DNA of 64,000 bases, taken from the IMG/VR virus record IMGVR_UViG_3300008448_000001, positions 62,001 to 126,000 of that record, one strand, 5' to 3'. Each line of letters starts with the position of its first letter. Position 1 is the stretch's first letter. The notes below the pieces were generated by a model that worked only from the letters and a program-made list of their open reading frames with translations, was not told where the DNA came from and did no database searches. Below are positions 8,167 to 14,117 of the stretch, one piece after another. The stretch is from a virus. Position numbers and translations under genes: made by a program.

Positions 8167-8275
8167 AGAGCGGTCGCATGATTTGATGCAGCCAAGAGGA
8201 GGTTGAGATGTTTGCTGGTAAAACCGTTAAATCCCTAAAGCAAACTTTCACGAAGGTTTAAATCCTTCCCGCTCT
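8167..8275 (+). ncRNA. tRNA-like element 1 (carries a micro-ORF)
   Basis: The acceptor stem AGAGCGG (8167-8173) pairs perfectly with CCGCTCT (8269-8275). A T-arm GAAGG-TTTAAAT-CCTTC (8252-8268) abuts the 3' acceptor strand with exact tRNA geometry. A GCAT/ATGC hairpin sits at the D-arm position. At 109 nt it is too long for a tRNA: the anticodon region is replaced by about 60 nt holding a GTTTGC/GCAAAC stem with a large loop, a perfect Shine-Dalgarno and a 17-codon ORF. No CCA is encoded. Confidence 0.5.
8208..8261 (+). CDS. 17-residue micro-ORF inside tRNA-like element
   Basis: AGGAGG (8197-8202) lies 5 nt before the ATG. The ORF encodes MFAGKTVKSLKQTFTKV and ends with TAA in the T-loop of the surrounding tRNA-like element. 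The spacing and perfect ribosome site favour translation, but the product is too short to judge. It does not resemble a tmRNA degradation tag, which normally ends in Ala-Ala. Confidence 0.35.
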   Translation: MFAGKTVKSLKQTFTKV

Positions 8276-8280
8276 TTTAT

Positions 8281-8451
8281 GGGTCGGTAGCATGTCAGGA
8301 GTCATGCACGTTTTAGCCGTTGACGCGAGGTCGGTTTGGTCGGATCCGACAGCTGAGGCGATTTAATGCGAGGCATCGCAAGCAATCACGTGGACAGTAC
8401 AACTCGCAAACGACTGGCGAGGTCCTTGGAGGTTCGAATCCTCCCCGATCC
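8281..8451 (+). ncRNA. tRNA-like element 2
   Basis: A canonical T-arm GGAGG-TTCGAAT-CCTCC (8428-8444) abuts the 3' acceptor CCGATCC (8445-8451). The best 5' partner is GGGTCGG (8281-8287, one G-U pair), followed after two bases by a D-arm-like GCATG-TCAGGAGT-CATGC with the conserved GG. The body is 171 nt, so the anticodon region is expanded by about 95 nt. A nearer, weaker 5' partner (GGTCGG near 8337) is possible. Confidence 0.4.
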
Positions 8452-8519
8452 TTTCATGGCGAAGGCCATGGCGCGCGACACCTGCCTGATGAGTGGTGTG
8501 GATGCCAGAGCACTGGCGA

Positions 8520-8617
8520 GGATCGGCGAGCATAGCGGTAACTATGCAGACTGCTTACTTTTTTCCTTTTGGTTTCTAAGCAGTTTGTGATAAGCAGGTG
8601 AAAACCCTGCCCGATCC
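8520..8617 (+). ncRNA. tRNA-like element 3 with long anticodon-type hairpin
   Basis: GGATCGG (8520-8526) pairs perfectly with CCGATCC (8611-8617). The D-arm position holds a 6-bp hairpin GCATAG/CTATGC with loop CGGTAA. The anticodon position holds an 8-bp stem ACTGCTTA/TAAGCAGT (8550-8557, 8577-8584) with a 19-nt T-rich loop instead of 5 bp and 7 nt. The T-arm GCAGG/CCTGC has an unusual loop, TGAAAAC. It is 98 nt long, so it is not an ordinary tRNA unless the loop contains an intron. Confidence 0.5.
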
Positions 8618-8736
8618 TTTTTGGAAGCAAGACCCCGCGAACGACGGTGCGTGCAATTGGTCGCAGAAACCGAGAAAGCTGTAATGGCAAGTATCCGCAG
8701 AAATGCGAGTCGTGACAGCCGGAGAGACGGCAACAT

Positions 8737-8810
8737 GGATCGGTAGCTAATTTGGTCAAAGCTATGGCGCTTCAAGTGCCAAAGACGCAGGTTCGAATCC
8801 TGCCCGATCC
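8737..8810 (+). tRNA. tRNA with anticodon UCA (reads UGA)
   Basis: This is a textbook 74-nt cloverleaf. The acceptor is GGATCGG/CCGATCC; the D-arm is AGCT/AGCT with loop AATTTGGTCAA; the anticodon stem is TGGCG/TGCCA with 7-nt loop CTTCAAG, giving anticodon TCA at 8772-8774; a 5-nt variable loop follows; the T-arm is GCAGG-TTCGAAT-CCTGC. The discriminator is U and no CCA is encoded. A UCA anticodon pairs with UGA, so this is a candidate opal-decoding (Trp, Cys or Sec type) or suppressor tRNA. Its charged amino acid cannot be assigned; U73 is typical of bacterial Cys and Gly tRNAs. Confidence 0.75.
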
Positions 8811-8908
8811 TTTCCTCGATGCAGTAGCGATATACGGCGAAGCACAGGAGCGAGCAAACGATGTGAACTCACTGAAATCTCATCGGGAGGCAACAGCCTA
8901 AGTTGCGA

Positions 8909-9018
8909 GGATCGGCGGCGTGGTTACACGCTCGACGGAGGAGGAGGGAACCGGCCTTAGGCCGACCGACACGCGAAAGCTGGTAGTGCGTTCCGCAGGT
9001 GCGAACCCTGCCCGATCC
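8909..9018 (+). ncRNA. tRNA-like element 5
   Basis: GGATCGG (8909-8915) pairs with CCGATCC (9012-9018). A GCG-TGGTTACA-CGC D-arm follows, and the T-arm is GCAGG-TGCGAAC-CCTGC (8995-9011). Between them lie a CGGCC-TTA-GGCCG hairpin (8952-8964), shaped like a type II variable arm, and a GGAAC/GTTCC pairing just before the T-arm. It is 110 nt long with no clear 7-nt anticodon loop. Confidence 0.45.
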
Positions 9019-9082
9019 TTTTAAAAGCAAGTTCGGCAATCACGCCTTGAGTAAGCGTGATGTTAAGGCGGTATGCGACAAC

Positions 9083-9301
9083 GCTCTTGGGAGTCTAACC
9101 GAACCAAAACAAGTAGTTCTTTTACGGAACGAACGGAAGCGGTGAGAAAAGACGCAACACCCTAATCAAGTGATGACGACCGACATTGGAAAGCGTGACT
9201 GCGAACCCGACAGCCGGAGTGACGGCAAATGCGCTGGAAGTGACTGTGGTGGCACGCTCGGGGTTTAGCCGGGAAGCGTAGGTTCGAATCCTACCTAGAG
9301 C
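9083..9301 (+). ncRNA. tRNA-like element, 3' half clear, 5' half uncertain
   Basis: A perfect T-arm GTAGG-TTCGAAT-CCTAC (9278-9294) is followed by acceptor strand CTAGAGC (9295-9301). The only decent 5' partner I find is GCTCTTG (9083-9089, one mismatch), which would make a 219-nt element. The interior repeats a GACAGCCGGAG-N-GACGGCAA motif (9209-9228) also seen just before the UCA tRNA (8714-8733). It may be a tRNA remnant or a tRNA with a large insertion. Confidence 0.3.
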
Positions 9302-9305
9302 ATTA

Positions 9306-9405
9306 GAACAGGCCGCGACAAGGGGCAACTTGTCAGAAGAAACGAGCAAAACCTTTTGTGAGAGACTTCCCGGAAAACGAGTGGGTCGTAAAGCCCACCC
9401 TGTTC
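9306..9405 (+). ncRNA. tRNA-like element 8
   Basis: GAACAGG (9306-9312) pairs perfectly with CCTGTTC (9399-9405). The D-arm position holds GACAAG-GGGCAA-CTTGTC and the T-arm position GTGGG/CCCAC with an 8-nt loop. The 46 nt between them show only a weak GAAG/CTTC stem. Its acceptor sequence differs from most others in the array. Confidence 0.4.
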
Positions 9406-9457
9406 TTTTAAATCACTTGGAACGTTCATTCGAACTTTCCGCTTTGAAAGGGTTATT

Positions 9458-9703
9458 ATGGCAGATGTATTGGGTCGAATAGGCGTCGGCATGGCCATGC
9501 TTGGGAAACCCGGCGAGTCAAATGAGCTCAAAGCGGTTTCATTGTTTTGGCCCAAGGCTGAACCCGTGACAGATGATCCGGAAGATCCGGTCAATTTCGA
9601 AGATCTGTTCCTAACGATTCCTTGCGCAAAAGAATTGATCTTGGATCTGCAAGGTGCGATCAACGCCTTGATCGAAGGAAAAGCTTTTAACGCTGAAGAC
9701 TAG
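9458..9703 (+). CDS. Small hypothetical acidic protein
   Basis: The 81-residue product is preceded by a GAAAGGG ribosome site. It has a short Gly-rich hydrophobic N-terminus, an acidic proline-containing middle (DDPEDPVNFEDLF) and a helical C-terminus (ELILDLQGAINALIEGKAF). It is the first ordinary gene after the tRNA-like array. I recognise no family; its helix and size would suit an adaptor or inhibitor, but there is no direct evidence. Confidence 0.5.
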   Translation: MADVLGRIGVGMAMLGKPGESNELKAVSLFWPKAEPVTDDPEDPVNFEDLFLTIPCAKELILDLQGAINALIEGKAFNAED

Positions 9704-9725
9704 GCTTTTATCCCTTTTAGTTTTC

Positions 9726-9848
9726 TTGTTGTTCGTCTTGCAGCTTATCGTCGTTAGGCTTGCGATGTACCGTGTCGTGGAGCAACGGCTGGACATAAAA
9801 GCGGATTTAAAGACTACGGAGGTACTTGATGCGGCTGCCCCTTTATGA
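9726..9848 (+). CDS. Possible 40-residue membrane micro-protein
   Basis: A frame open from a TTG at 9726 encodes a hydrophobic N-terminus (LFVLQLIVVRLAM) and a charged tail with KADLKT, and overlaps the start of the next gene by 20 nt. Upstream in-frame codons extend the hydrophobic run, but no ATG is present, so the start (TTG, CTG or the internal ATG at 9765) is uncertain. Codon choice in the tail matches confirmed genes here. Confidence 0.3.
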   Translation: MLFVLQLIVVRLAMYRVVEQRLDIKADLKTTEVLDAAAPL

Positions 9849-10524
9849 TGTTGTTGATCTTGGAACAAAGAAAGGCGGAGCCTTGGTCGAGTTCTTTAAA
9901 CGAGCTTGTCTGGTCACTTTCGGCGTTGACCCTTCGCCTTGGCAACGCAGTAGAAGCATTGGCTTTGAGCGAAAGGCGGGCGAAGGCTACTGTAACAACG
10001 TAGTTCGAGCAGGTTTCAGATTTGCCATTGCGGATTTGGCCACCGAAGAGGGGCTCGCAAATCTTCCAAAAGGGAAATACTACCTCGCTTGGCATTTCTT
10101 AGAACATCTTCCCAGCAAGCAGCACTCCGATGCGGCGGTTAAGCGTGCTTTAACGCAGGCAGAAAAGGCAGCGTGGTTTCGGTTGCCAAGCTTCGAACAG
10201 GATGAGCTACAAGGGGAAGGCGTGCTCCGGAAGCACGGCATGCGGTTCACTTGGACAAACTGGAACGGCCACACGTCCCCTTACTTGCTTAGCGACTGCT
10301 TAAAAGCGATTGAAGAGTGGGGTGCAGCTAACCCGAAGAAACGTTACCAGGTGCGGGTTAAACCCGCTCGGCGTATGCTCTCTATGCGAGACGACCGGAT
10401 TGTGCCAATCGACGCACCAGTGGACACTCGCGCGTACTCTCCGGCTTTTGGCCCCAAACCCGATTTGACTTTCAGCCAGCCCGTCGTTGCGGAGTGGGAA
10501 GTCATTGTGCAAATGATGGGCTAG
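9829..10524 (+). CDS. SAM-dependent methyltransferase-like protein
   Basis: The 231-residue product has a motif I-like DVVDLGTKKGG near the N-terminus, an acidic FGVDPSP after the next strand, and a YLAWHFLEHLPS segment near residue 88, the pattern of class I methyltransferases (the HxLEH element of the Methyltransf_11 type). GGAGG lies 5-6 nt before the ATG at 9829, deciding this start over the TTG one codon earlier. The substrate is unknown. A tRNA-like element starts 17 nt after its stop. Confidence 0.6.
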   Translation: MRLPLYDVVDLGTKKGGALVEFFKRACLVTFGVDPSPWQRSRSIGFERKAGEGYCNNVVRAGFRFAIADLATEEGLANLPKGKYYLAWHFLEHLPSKQHSDAAVKRALTQAEKAAWFRLPSFEQDELQGEGVLRKHGMRFTWTNWNGHTSPYLLSDCLKAIEEWGAANPKKRYQVRVKPARRMLSMRDDRIVPIDAPVDTRAYSPAFGPKPDLTFSQPVVAEWEVIVQMMG

Positions 10525-10541
10525 GGTTAAAGTTTGTTCCC

Positions 10542-10684
10542 GGATCGGCGGCATGGCGTATCCATGACGCAGTACGGCAAAGCGTTATCTCGCAATCGGC
10601 GAAACCCTGTTAGGACACGGCGGCAGGGAGAGTCGGTGCCATCGTGAAGCGAGAATGCAGCAGGTAACCAAGCCTGCCCGATCC
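10542..10684 (+). ncRNA. tRNA-like element between genes
   Basis: GGATCGG (10542-10548) pairs perfectly with CCGATCC (10678-10684). CATGG-CGTAT-CCATG occupies the D-arm position. The T-arm GCAGG/CCTGC (10660-10677) has an 8-nt loop, TAACCAAG. At 143 nt, its central region is expanded by about 65 nt with no canonical anticodon arm. It has the same acceptor as most elements in the 8.3-9.0 kb array. Confidence 0.45.
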
Positions 10685-10733
10685 TTTTAAGTTTGAATCC
10701 AGCAACAAGCGGCGAGGCCGAAAAGGGGTCGAA

Positions 10734-11006
10734 GTGACACACGAAGGACGCACAAGCGGTTGGGACATTCGTTTGCAATGCACAATATGCGGTTTCCGCT
10801 CGAGGTCAAATCGATACGAGGGCGATCCTCCAATGGGGCACGAGCCACCAGCAACTGTCGAGCGTGATTGCTCCAACTGCGACGCGGAAGCGAACTACCC
10901 CGAGGGCGGAGTCAAGACGGTGCATTTTGTCGATATCGCAAGCGACGCCGAGATTTCGGAAGAGCGATACAATGGATACAACCAACGGCCAAAGTGTGGT
11001 CTGTAA
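10734..11006 (+). CDS. Small zinc-ribbon-like protein
   Basis: A GTG start preceded by AAGGGG gives 90 residues with two Cys-x2-Cys pairs (about residues 17-20 and 45-48), the usual ligand set of a zinc ribbon, and a short acidic C-terminal half. It is flanked on both sides by tRNA-like sequence. Zinc binding follows from motif spacing only. Overlapping frames in this stretch look less protein-like. Confidence 0.45.
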   Translation: MTHEGRTSGWDIRLQCTICGFRSRSNRYEGDPPMGHEPPATVERDCSNCDAEANYPEGGVKTVHFVDIASDAEISEERYNGYNQRPKCGL

Positions 11007-11016
11007 GTTTCACACA

Positions 11017-11056
11017 GCGGCGAGGCCGCAAAGCAGGTTTGAAGCCTGCCCGATAC
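11017..11056 (+). ncRNA. 3' half of a tRNA-like element
   Basis: A GCGGC-GAG-GCCGC hairpin (11017-11029), placed and shaped like a type II variable arm, is followed by T-arm GCAGG-TTTGAAG-CCTGC (11033-11049) and acceptor strand CCGATAC (11050-11056), then TTTT. No matching 5' acceptor (GTATCGG) occurs nearby, so it is a fragment or pairs with something I cannot see. Confidence 0.4.
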
Positions 11057-11085
11057 TTTTGTTTGTTTTACTTAGGAGATTGGTT

Positions 11086-11469
11086 ATGGCTATCAAAAAC
11101 ATTCCGGATGGTTGGGAGTTTGCGGGAGTTGGAAAGGTTAAGCGGGGCGAGTTTTATTTAAGCGAAGAAGGTCGTGCGCATGAGTGGACAGCAAGTGCCG
11201 AAAGCGGCTTCGTTAACTACGTCATTATCCACAAGGTCGAAAAGCCGAAGCGGTACCGCCCGTTCAAGGATACGGTAGAGTACATGCCACATCACGGCAG
11301 ACCTATTCGTAGAAGAGGCGGAAGAGGATTCGACGTCATTGTCAGTGCAGCGGATTTCACTTTGTTTGTTGCAAATGGCGACAAGATCATAGAGGTGGAC
11401 CTGCAACAGGCCTTTGATAACTGGGAATTCGTCGACGGAACCCCCTTCGGCGTTGAGGTGACGGAATGA
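11086..11469 (+). CDS. Small protein of a paralogous pair (copy 1)
   Basis: The 127-residue product has ribosome site AGGAG. It opens with an IPDGWEF motif, has a KPKRYRPFKDT segment near residue 55, and closes with VDGTPFGVEVTE. The neighbour at 11704-12069 shares all three blocks and the same C-terminus, so the pair arose by duplication. From memory, similar small proteins with W-RPF and DGTPFGV blocks occur in phages of aquatic bacteria, function unknown. The stop overlaps the ATG of a 23-codon ORF. Confidence 0.65.
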   Translation: MAIKNIPDGWEFAGVGKVKRGEFYLSEEGRAHEWTASAESGFVNYVIIHKVEKPKRYRPFKDTVEYMPHHGRPIRRRGGRGFDVIVSAADFTLFVANGDKIIEVDLQQAFDNWEFVDGTPFGVEVTE

Positions 11470-11537
11470 TCGACGCCAAGCAGTTGCACGAAATCCTGGC
11501 GGATTTTGATCCTACGCAAAAGCACAAAGTCTACTGA
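11466..11537 (+). CDS. 23-residue micro-ORF
   Basis: The ATG overlaps the stop of the upstream gene (ATGA), a common coupling arrangement in this genome. The product is a short amphipathic peptide (IDAKQLHEILADFDPTQ). It ends at the edge of the tRNA-like fragment at 11537. Its position parallels the gene at 12066 that follows copy 2 of the paralogous pair. Confidence 0.35.
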   Translation: MIDAKQLHEILADFDPTQKHKVY

Positions 11538-11561
11538 GCAAGTCAGCATTGTTCCCGATCC
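11537..11561 (+). ncRNA. Degenerate T-arm plus acceptor fragment
   Basis: An AGCAA-GTCAGCA-TTGTT hairpin, one C and then CCGATCC followed by five Ts repeat the 3' end of the array elements. The T-loop consensus is lost and no 5' half is evident, so it is probably a decayed copy. Confidence 0.3.
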
Positions 11562-11566
11562 TTTTT

Positions 11567-11674
11567 GTCGCGACTCGCAAGAGGTCGACTATAGCGGCGG
11601 TAATTCAGAAGCGAACAAGGCGAAGCCTTTAAGGCAATATGGACACGGTTTCGAGTACCAGTTAACCTCGCGAC
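11567..11674 (+). ncRNA. tRNA-like stem-loop with own acceptor
   Basis: GTCGCGA (11567-11573) pairs perfectly with TCGCGAC (11668-11674), followed by TTTTTT. Inside are a CTC-GCAA-GAG hairpin at the D-arm position, an AAGGC-GAA-GCCTT hairpin like the variable arms above, and a TTCGAGT loop on a short GGT/ACC stem. The U-tract means it could also act as a terminator for the upstream genes. Confidence 0.35.
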
Positions 11675-11703
11675 TTTTTTGTTTGTTTTTACCTGGGAGA
11701 TTG

Positions 11704-12069
11704 ATGATGCAGATTGAAGGAATACCGGACGGGTGGGAGTTGGTGAGGTTTGATTACGCCACAGATGGTGAGCGGTACTTAGATGGAAGCGGGGACATTG
11801 TGCATCACCTCGGTGCAAAGCCAACGCAAGCAAAGCGGTTAATTATCCGCAAGATCGAAAAATACCGCCCGTTTGCGAATACTGCGGAAGCGGAAGTCAT
11901 GTGGGATGCAAAGCTGCAACTCAAGGAACATAGCGATGATAAGTTTAGGGTTACTGCGATTCGTGTGACTGGCGTTGTTATCGGTGCATCGTGGTATAAC
12001 TACGAGGAGGCTTTTGAAAGGTTCGAGTGCGTCGACGGAACCCCGTTTGGCGTTGAGGTGACAGAATGA
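11704..12069 (+). CDS. Small protein of a paralogous pair (copy 2)
   Basis: The 121-residue product starts at the first of two adjacent ATGs after a GGGAGA site. It shares the IPDGWE opening, a KYRPFANT segment and the identical VDGTPFGVEVTE ending with the gene at 11086, while the middle has diverged. It overlaps the next gene by 4 nt (ATGA). Recent tandem duplication, with a tRNA-like stem-loop between the copies, is the simplest reading. Confidence 0.65.
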   Translation: MMQIEGIPDGWELVRFDYATDGERYLDGSGDIVHHLGAKPTQAKRLIIRKIEKYRPFANTAEAEVMWDAKLQLKEHSDDKFRVTAIRVTGVVIGASWYNYEEAFERFECVDGTPFGVEVTE

Positions 12070-12317
12070 GCGATGACAAGTGTGACAGGGCGTTTGTTTA
12101 CAAATGCAGACTTTGCGGAGAACTAGAAGCAAGTGCGTTTATCTACGCTAATAAGTACGAGGTTATGCAAATAATCGCCGACGTGAACTTCAAGAGCGTC
12201 CACGTAGATAAAGTTCACCTGGGAATGAGAGTCAACTTAACCTGTATGCACTTCTGCGAAGATGGTGGAGTTGGCATTTCCGATTTTCAAGGCATTAAGG
12301 TAAAGGACTCAGAATGA
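12066..12317 (+). CDS. Small Cys-containing hypothetical protein
   Basis: The 83-residue product has a Cys-x2-Cys near residue 14 (CRLCG) and a CMHFC near residue 60, a spacing compatible with one zinc site. It is translationally coupled on both sides by 4-nt ATGA overlaps. I recognise no family. Confidence 0.55.
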   Translation: MSDDKCDRAFVYKCRLCGELEASAFIYANKYEVMQIIADVNFKSVHVDKVHLGMRVNLTCMHFCEDGGVGISDFQGIKVKDSE

Positions 12318-12391
12318 GCGAGCAGCTTTTGCATTGTGCTGTGGTACTTCTTGCTTTGTGTTTCTTTTTTAGTTTTCTTCAAAAGGTGTAG
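12314..12391 (+). CDS. 25-residue single-pass membrane peptide
   Basis: The ATG overlaps the upstream stop (ATGA). The peptide is MSEQLLHC followed by a strongly hydrophobic core (AVVLLALCFFFSFL) and ends QKV, one clean membrane span. Coupling and composition support a real micro-protein. It could be a holin-like, superinfection-exclusion or host-membrane peptide; nothing here distinguishes these. Confidence 0.5.
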   Translation: MSEQLLHCAVVLLALCFFFSFLQKV

Positions 12392-12395
12392 TTAA

Positions 12396-12695
12396 ATGTC
12401 GATTTACGAACAACTGATTTCAGCGGATGCCAACCGCCAAGGCGGGTACGATAGTTTTTCCGCCCCACTTTCGGCCAGCCCGGGAACACGGGAGATGCAT
12501 GATGTTTCCATTGTAGCGGAATGGCTGGACAGCTTGCCGCGAGCAGATATCTGTTCAGCGGGTGATGACGACGAGTTTAGCTTAAAGCCGGTTGCTGTGA
12601 TCGGTATTGACGAGGGGAAAGGTTCCGACCACACCGTCACTAGCGTTGTAGACGAGCAGTCGGGCGAAGCTTCTTCGCGTTCCGAGTCGCTTTAA
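12396..12695 (+). CDS. Small acidic hypothetical protein
   Basis: The 99-residue product has an AAAGGTG ribosome site overlapping the upstream stop. It is rich in Asp, Ser and Glu and starts MSIYEQLISAD. The C-terminus is disordered-looking. I see no motif that points to a function. Confidence 0.5.
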   Translation: MSIYEQLISADANRQGGYDSFSAPLSASPGTREMHDVSIVAEWLDSLPRADICSAGDDDEFSLKPVAVIGIDEGKGSDHTVTSVVDEQSGEASSRSESL

Positions 12696-12712
12696 CACCT
12701 TGGGGTGAGTAG

Positions 12713-13075
12713 ATGGATAAGAAGCTCGAGGATATGCTTAAGAGCCAGGTCAGCGAGCAATTCATGCGAGGCATGGTTGCCAGGATGGAAATGTCTTACT
12801 TCAAGTACGGGGACTTGAAGGACGCATATCCGGAAAAAATAGACGCCATGGAGTGCTTGCGACAAAGGCTCGAGCAATACGAAAAAACGAAGAACACGGA
12901 ATGCTTGATTGATGCAGCGAATTTCTGCATGATCGAGTTTATGTTCCCAGGGTTAGAGGGGGCTTCTTTTGTTCCGACAGATAGCGACCAATCCCCAGGG
13001 AGAGTGACGACGCTCGGAACGATTACGGATAGACCGAATGTGGTCAAGTATGTTTACGGTAGAGAAGGTGATTGA
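12713..13075 (+). CDS. Conserved-type phage protein of unknown function
   Basis: The 120-residue product carries blocks YGDLKDAYPEKIDAM, CLRQRLEQYEKTKNTE, LIDAANFCMIEFMFP and TDSDQSPGR. I recall this ordered set from other phage and prophage hypothetical proteins, where it is annotated without function. The ATG at 12713 has a GGGGTGAG site. It lies in a run of small early-type genes ahead of thyA. Confidence 0.65.
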   Translation: MDKKLEDMLKSQVSEQFMRGMVARMEMSYFKYGDLKDAYPEKIDAMECLRQRLEQYEKTKNTECLIDAANFCMIEFMFPGLEGASFVPTDSDQSPGRVTTLGTITDRPNVVKYVYGREGD

Positions 13076-13089
13076 AAGGAAGGTAAGTG

Positions 13090-13293
13090 ATGGAAAAGAT
13101 TGATGATGGTGGGCCAGCGTTTCCTGGCGACGCAATCGGAAGGCGAGGCATGAGCCTACGCGACTGGTTAGCGGGGAAAGCGATGGAGGGAATGCTCGCA
13201 TGTTCAAAAACAACCGGCAGCAAAAAAGACATCGCATACGACGCATATAGTCAAGCCGATGCTATGATTGCTGAAAGCAAGAAAGGTAAGTAG
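13090..13293 (+). CDS. Small phage protein of the GGPAFP / MSLRDW type
   Basis: The 67-residue product starts at the ATG directly after an AAGGAAGG site; a GTG one codon upstream is less likely. Blocks DGGPAFPGDA and GMSLRDWLAGKAMEGML, plus an Ala-rich end, match a family of short proteins common in phages and prophages, function unknown. Its TAG stop directly precedes the thyA ATG. Confidence 0.65.
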   Translation: MEKIDDGGPAFPGDAIGRRGMSLRDWLAGKAMEGMLACSKTTGSKKDIAYDAYSQADAMIAESKKGK

Positions 13294-14109
13294 ATGACTG
13301 AAGACGCGAAGTACAATGAGTTGGTTTACTTGGATCTGCTCGCAAACGTTTTGAAGCGTGGGACAAGGAGAGAGGATAGGACGGGGACAGGTACGATAAG
13401 TATCTTTGGAGCACAGGCGGTTTACGACCTGTATGACTCTTTCCCGTTGCTTACGACCAAGCGTGTACCGTTTAGACACGTGGCGGAGGAGCTGTTCTGG
13501 TTTCTTAGGGGGGAGACGAATGTGAGGTCACTACAGGCCAAAGGTGTCTCAATTTGGGACGAATGGGCTGACGAGAATGGTGACCTTGGGCCGGTCTATG
13601 GCAAGCAGTGGCGAGACTTCAATGGCGTAGATCAAGTTTCTCTAATACAAAACCAGATTATTGACAATCCGAATTCCAGAAGAATTTTGCTAAGTTCTTG
13701 GAATCCGCCGGAAATTTCCGCCATGGCTTTACCGCCGTGCCACACGCTGGTGCAGTTCTACGTTTCGCCGCGGTTCAACAAACTGCATCTGGATTGCCAG
13801 TTGTATCAGCGGAGTGCCGACATGTTTTTGGGTGTGCCTTTCAACATTGCGTCCTATTCCTTGCTGACTGTTTTACTGGCGAAAACCGCTAAGCTGCTAC
13901 CGGGTCGTTTTATCCACACCCTGGGCGATGCGCACATTTACCTCAACCATGTCGAGCAAGTGGAAACGCAACTTGCTCGCGAGGTTGGCAGACCTCCGGT
14001 CCTTGGCGTCAGGACGTCACGGCCTAACGTTTGGGAGTACGTGTACAACGATCTTGTGTTGGAAAACTATCACCCACAACCGGCTATTGCCGCAAAGGTC
14101 GCGGTCTGA
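13294..14109 (+). CDS. thyA: Thymidylate synthase ThyA
   Basis: ThyA methylates dUMP to dTMP using methylenetetrahydrofolate. The 271-residue length fits the family (about 264 in E. coli). Visible signatures are RTGTGTISIFG near the N-terminus, a TTKRVPFRHVAEELFWFLRG block, GPVYGKQWR, the catalytic cysteine in ALPPCHTLVQF, the dUMP-binding DCQLYQRSADMFLGVPFNIASYS block and the GDAHIY motif. It is complete, with no insertion. With the ribonucleotide reductase at 27318 it supplies dNTPs for phage replication. The stop is 8 bp before the sulfotransferase-like gene. Confidence 0.97.
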   Translation: MTEDAKYNELVYLDLLANVLKRGTRREDRTGTGTISIFGAQAVYDLYDSFPLLTTKRVPFRHVAEELFWFLRGETNVRSLQAKGVSIWDEWADENGDLGPVYGKQWRDFNGVDQVSLIQNQIIDNPNSRRILLSSWNPPEISAMALPPCHTLVQFYVSPRFNKLHLDCQLYQRSADMFLGVPFNIASYSLLTVLLAKTAKLLPGRFIHTLGDAHIYLNHVEQVETQLAREVGRPPVLGVRTSRPNVWEYVYNDLVLENYHPQPAIAAKVAV

Positions 14110-14117
14110 GGCTGAAT

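Noticed and set aside
8167-8275. tmRNA
   Set aside because: It lacks the tmRNA pseudoknots, the G-U acceptor signature and an Ala-rich tag; the ORF has its own Shine-Dalgarno and ATG, which tmRNA does not use.
8320-8590. Open frames of 71-74 codons across the tRNA-like array
   Set aside because: They run straight through paired acceptor, D- and T-arm sequences, have no ribosome sites and show no protein-like composition.
8520-8617. Archaeal-type intron-containing tRNA
   Set aside because: The enlarged anticodon hairpin could hide an intron, but I find no bulge-helix-bulge and no clear 7-nt anticodon loop after removal, and the genome looks bacterial-phage-like.
9025-9106. Additional tRNA (GTTCGG/CCGAAC closing stem)
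   Set aside because: There is a 6-bp closing stem and a strong internal hairpin (ATCACGC/GCGTGAT), but no T-arm next to the closing stem, so it is not a tRNA; it is at most another structured RNA.
10864-11160. Long alternative frames overlapping the zinc-ribbon gene and running into the gene at 11086
   Set aside because: Composition is Arg/Ser-rich and shadow-like; the frames starting at 10734 and 11086 have better starts and plausible protein sequence.
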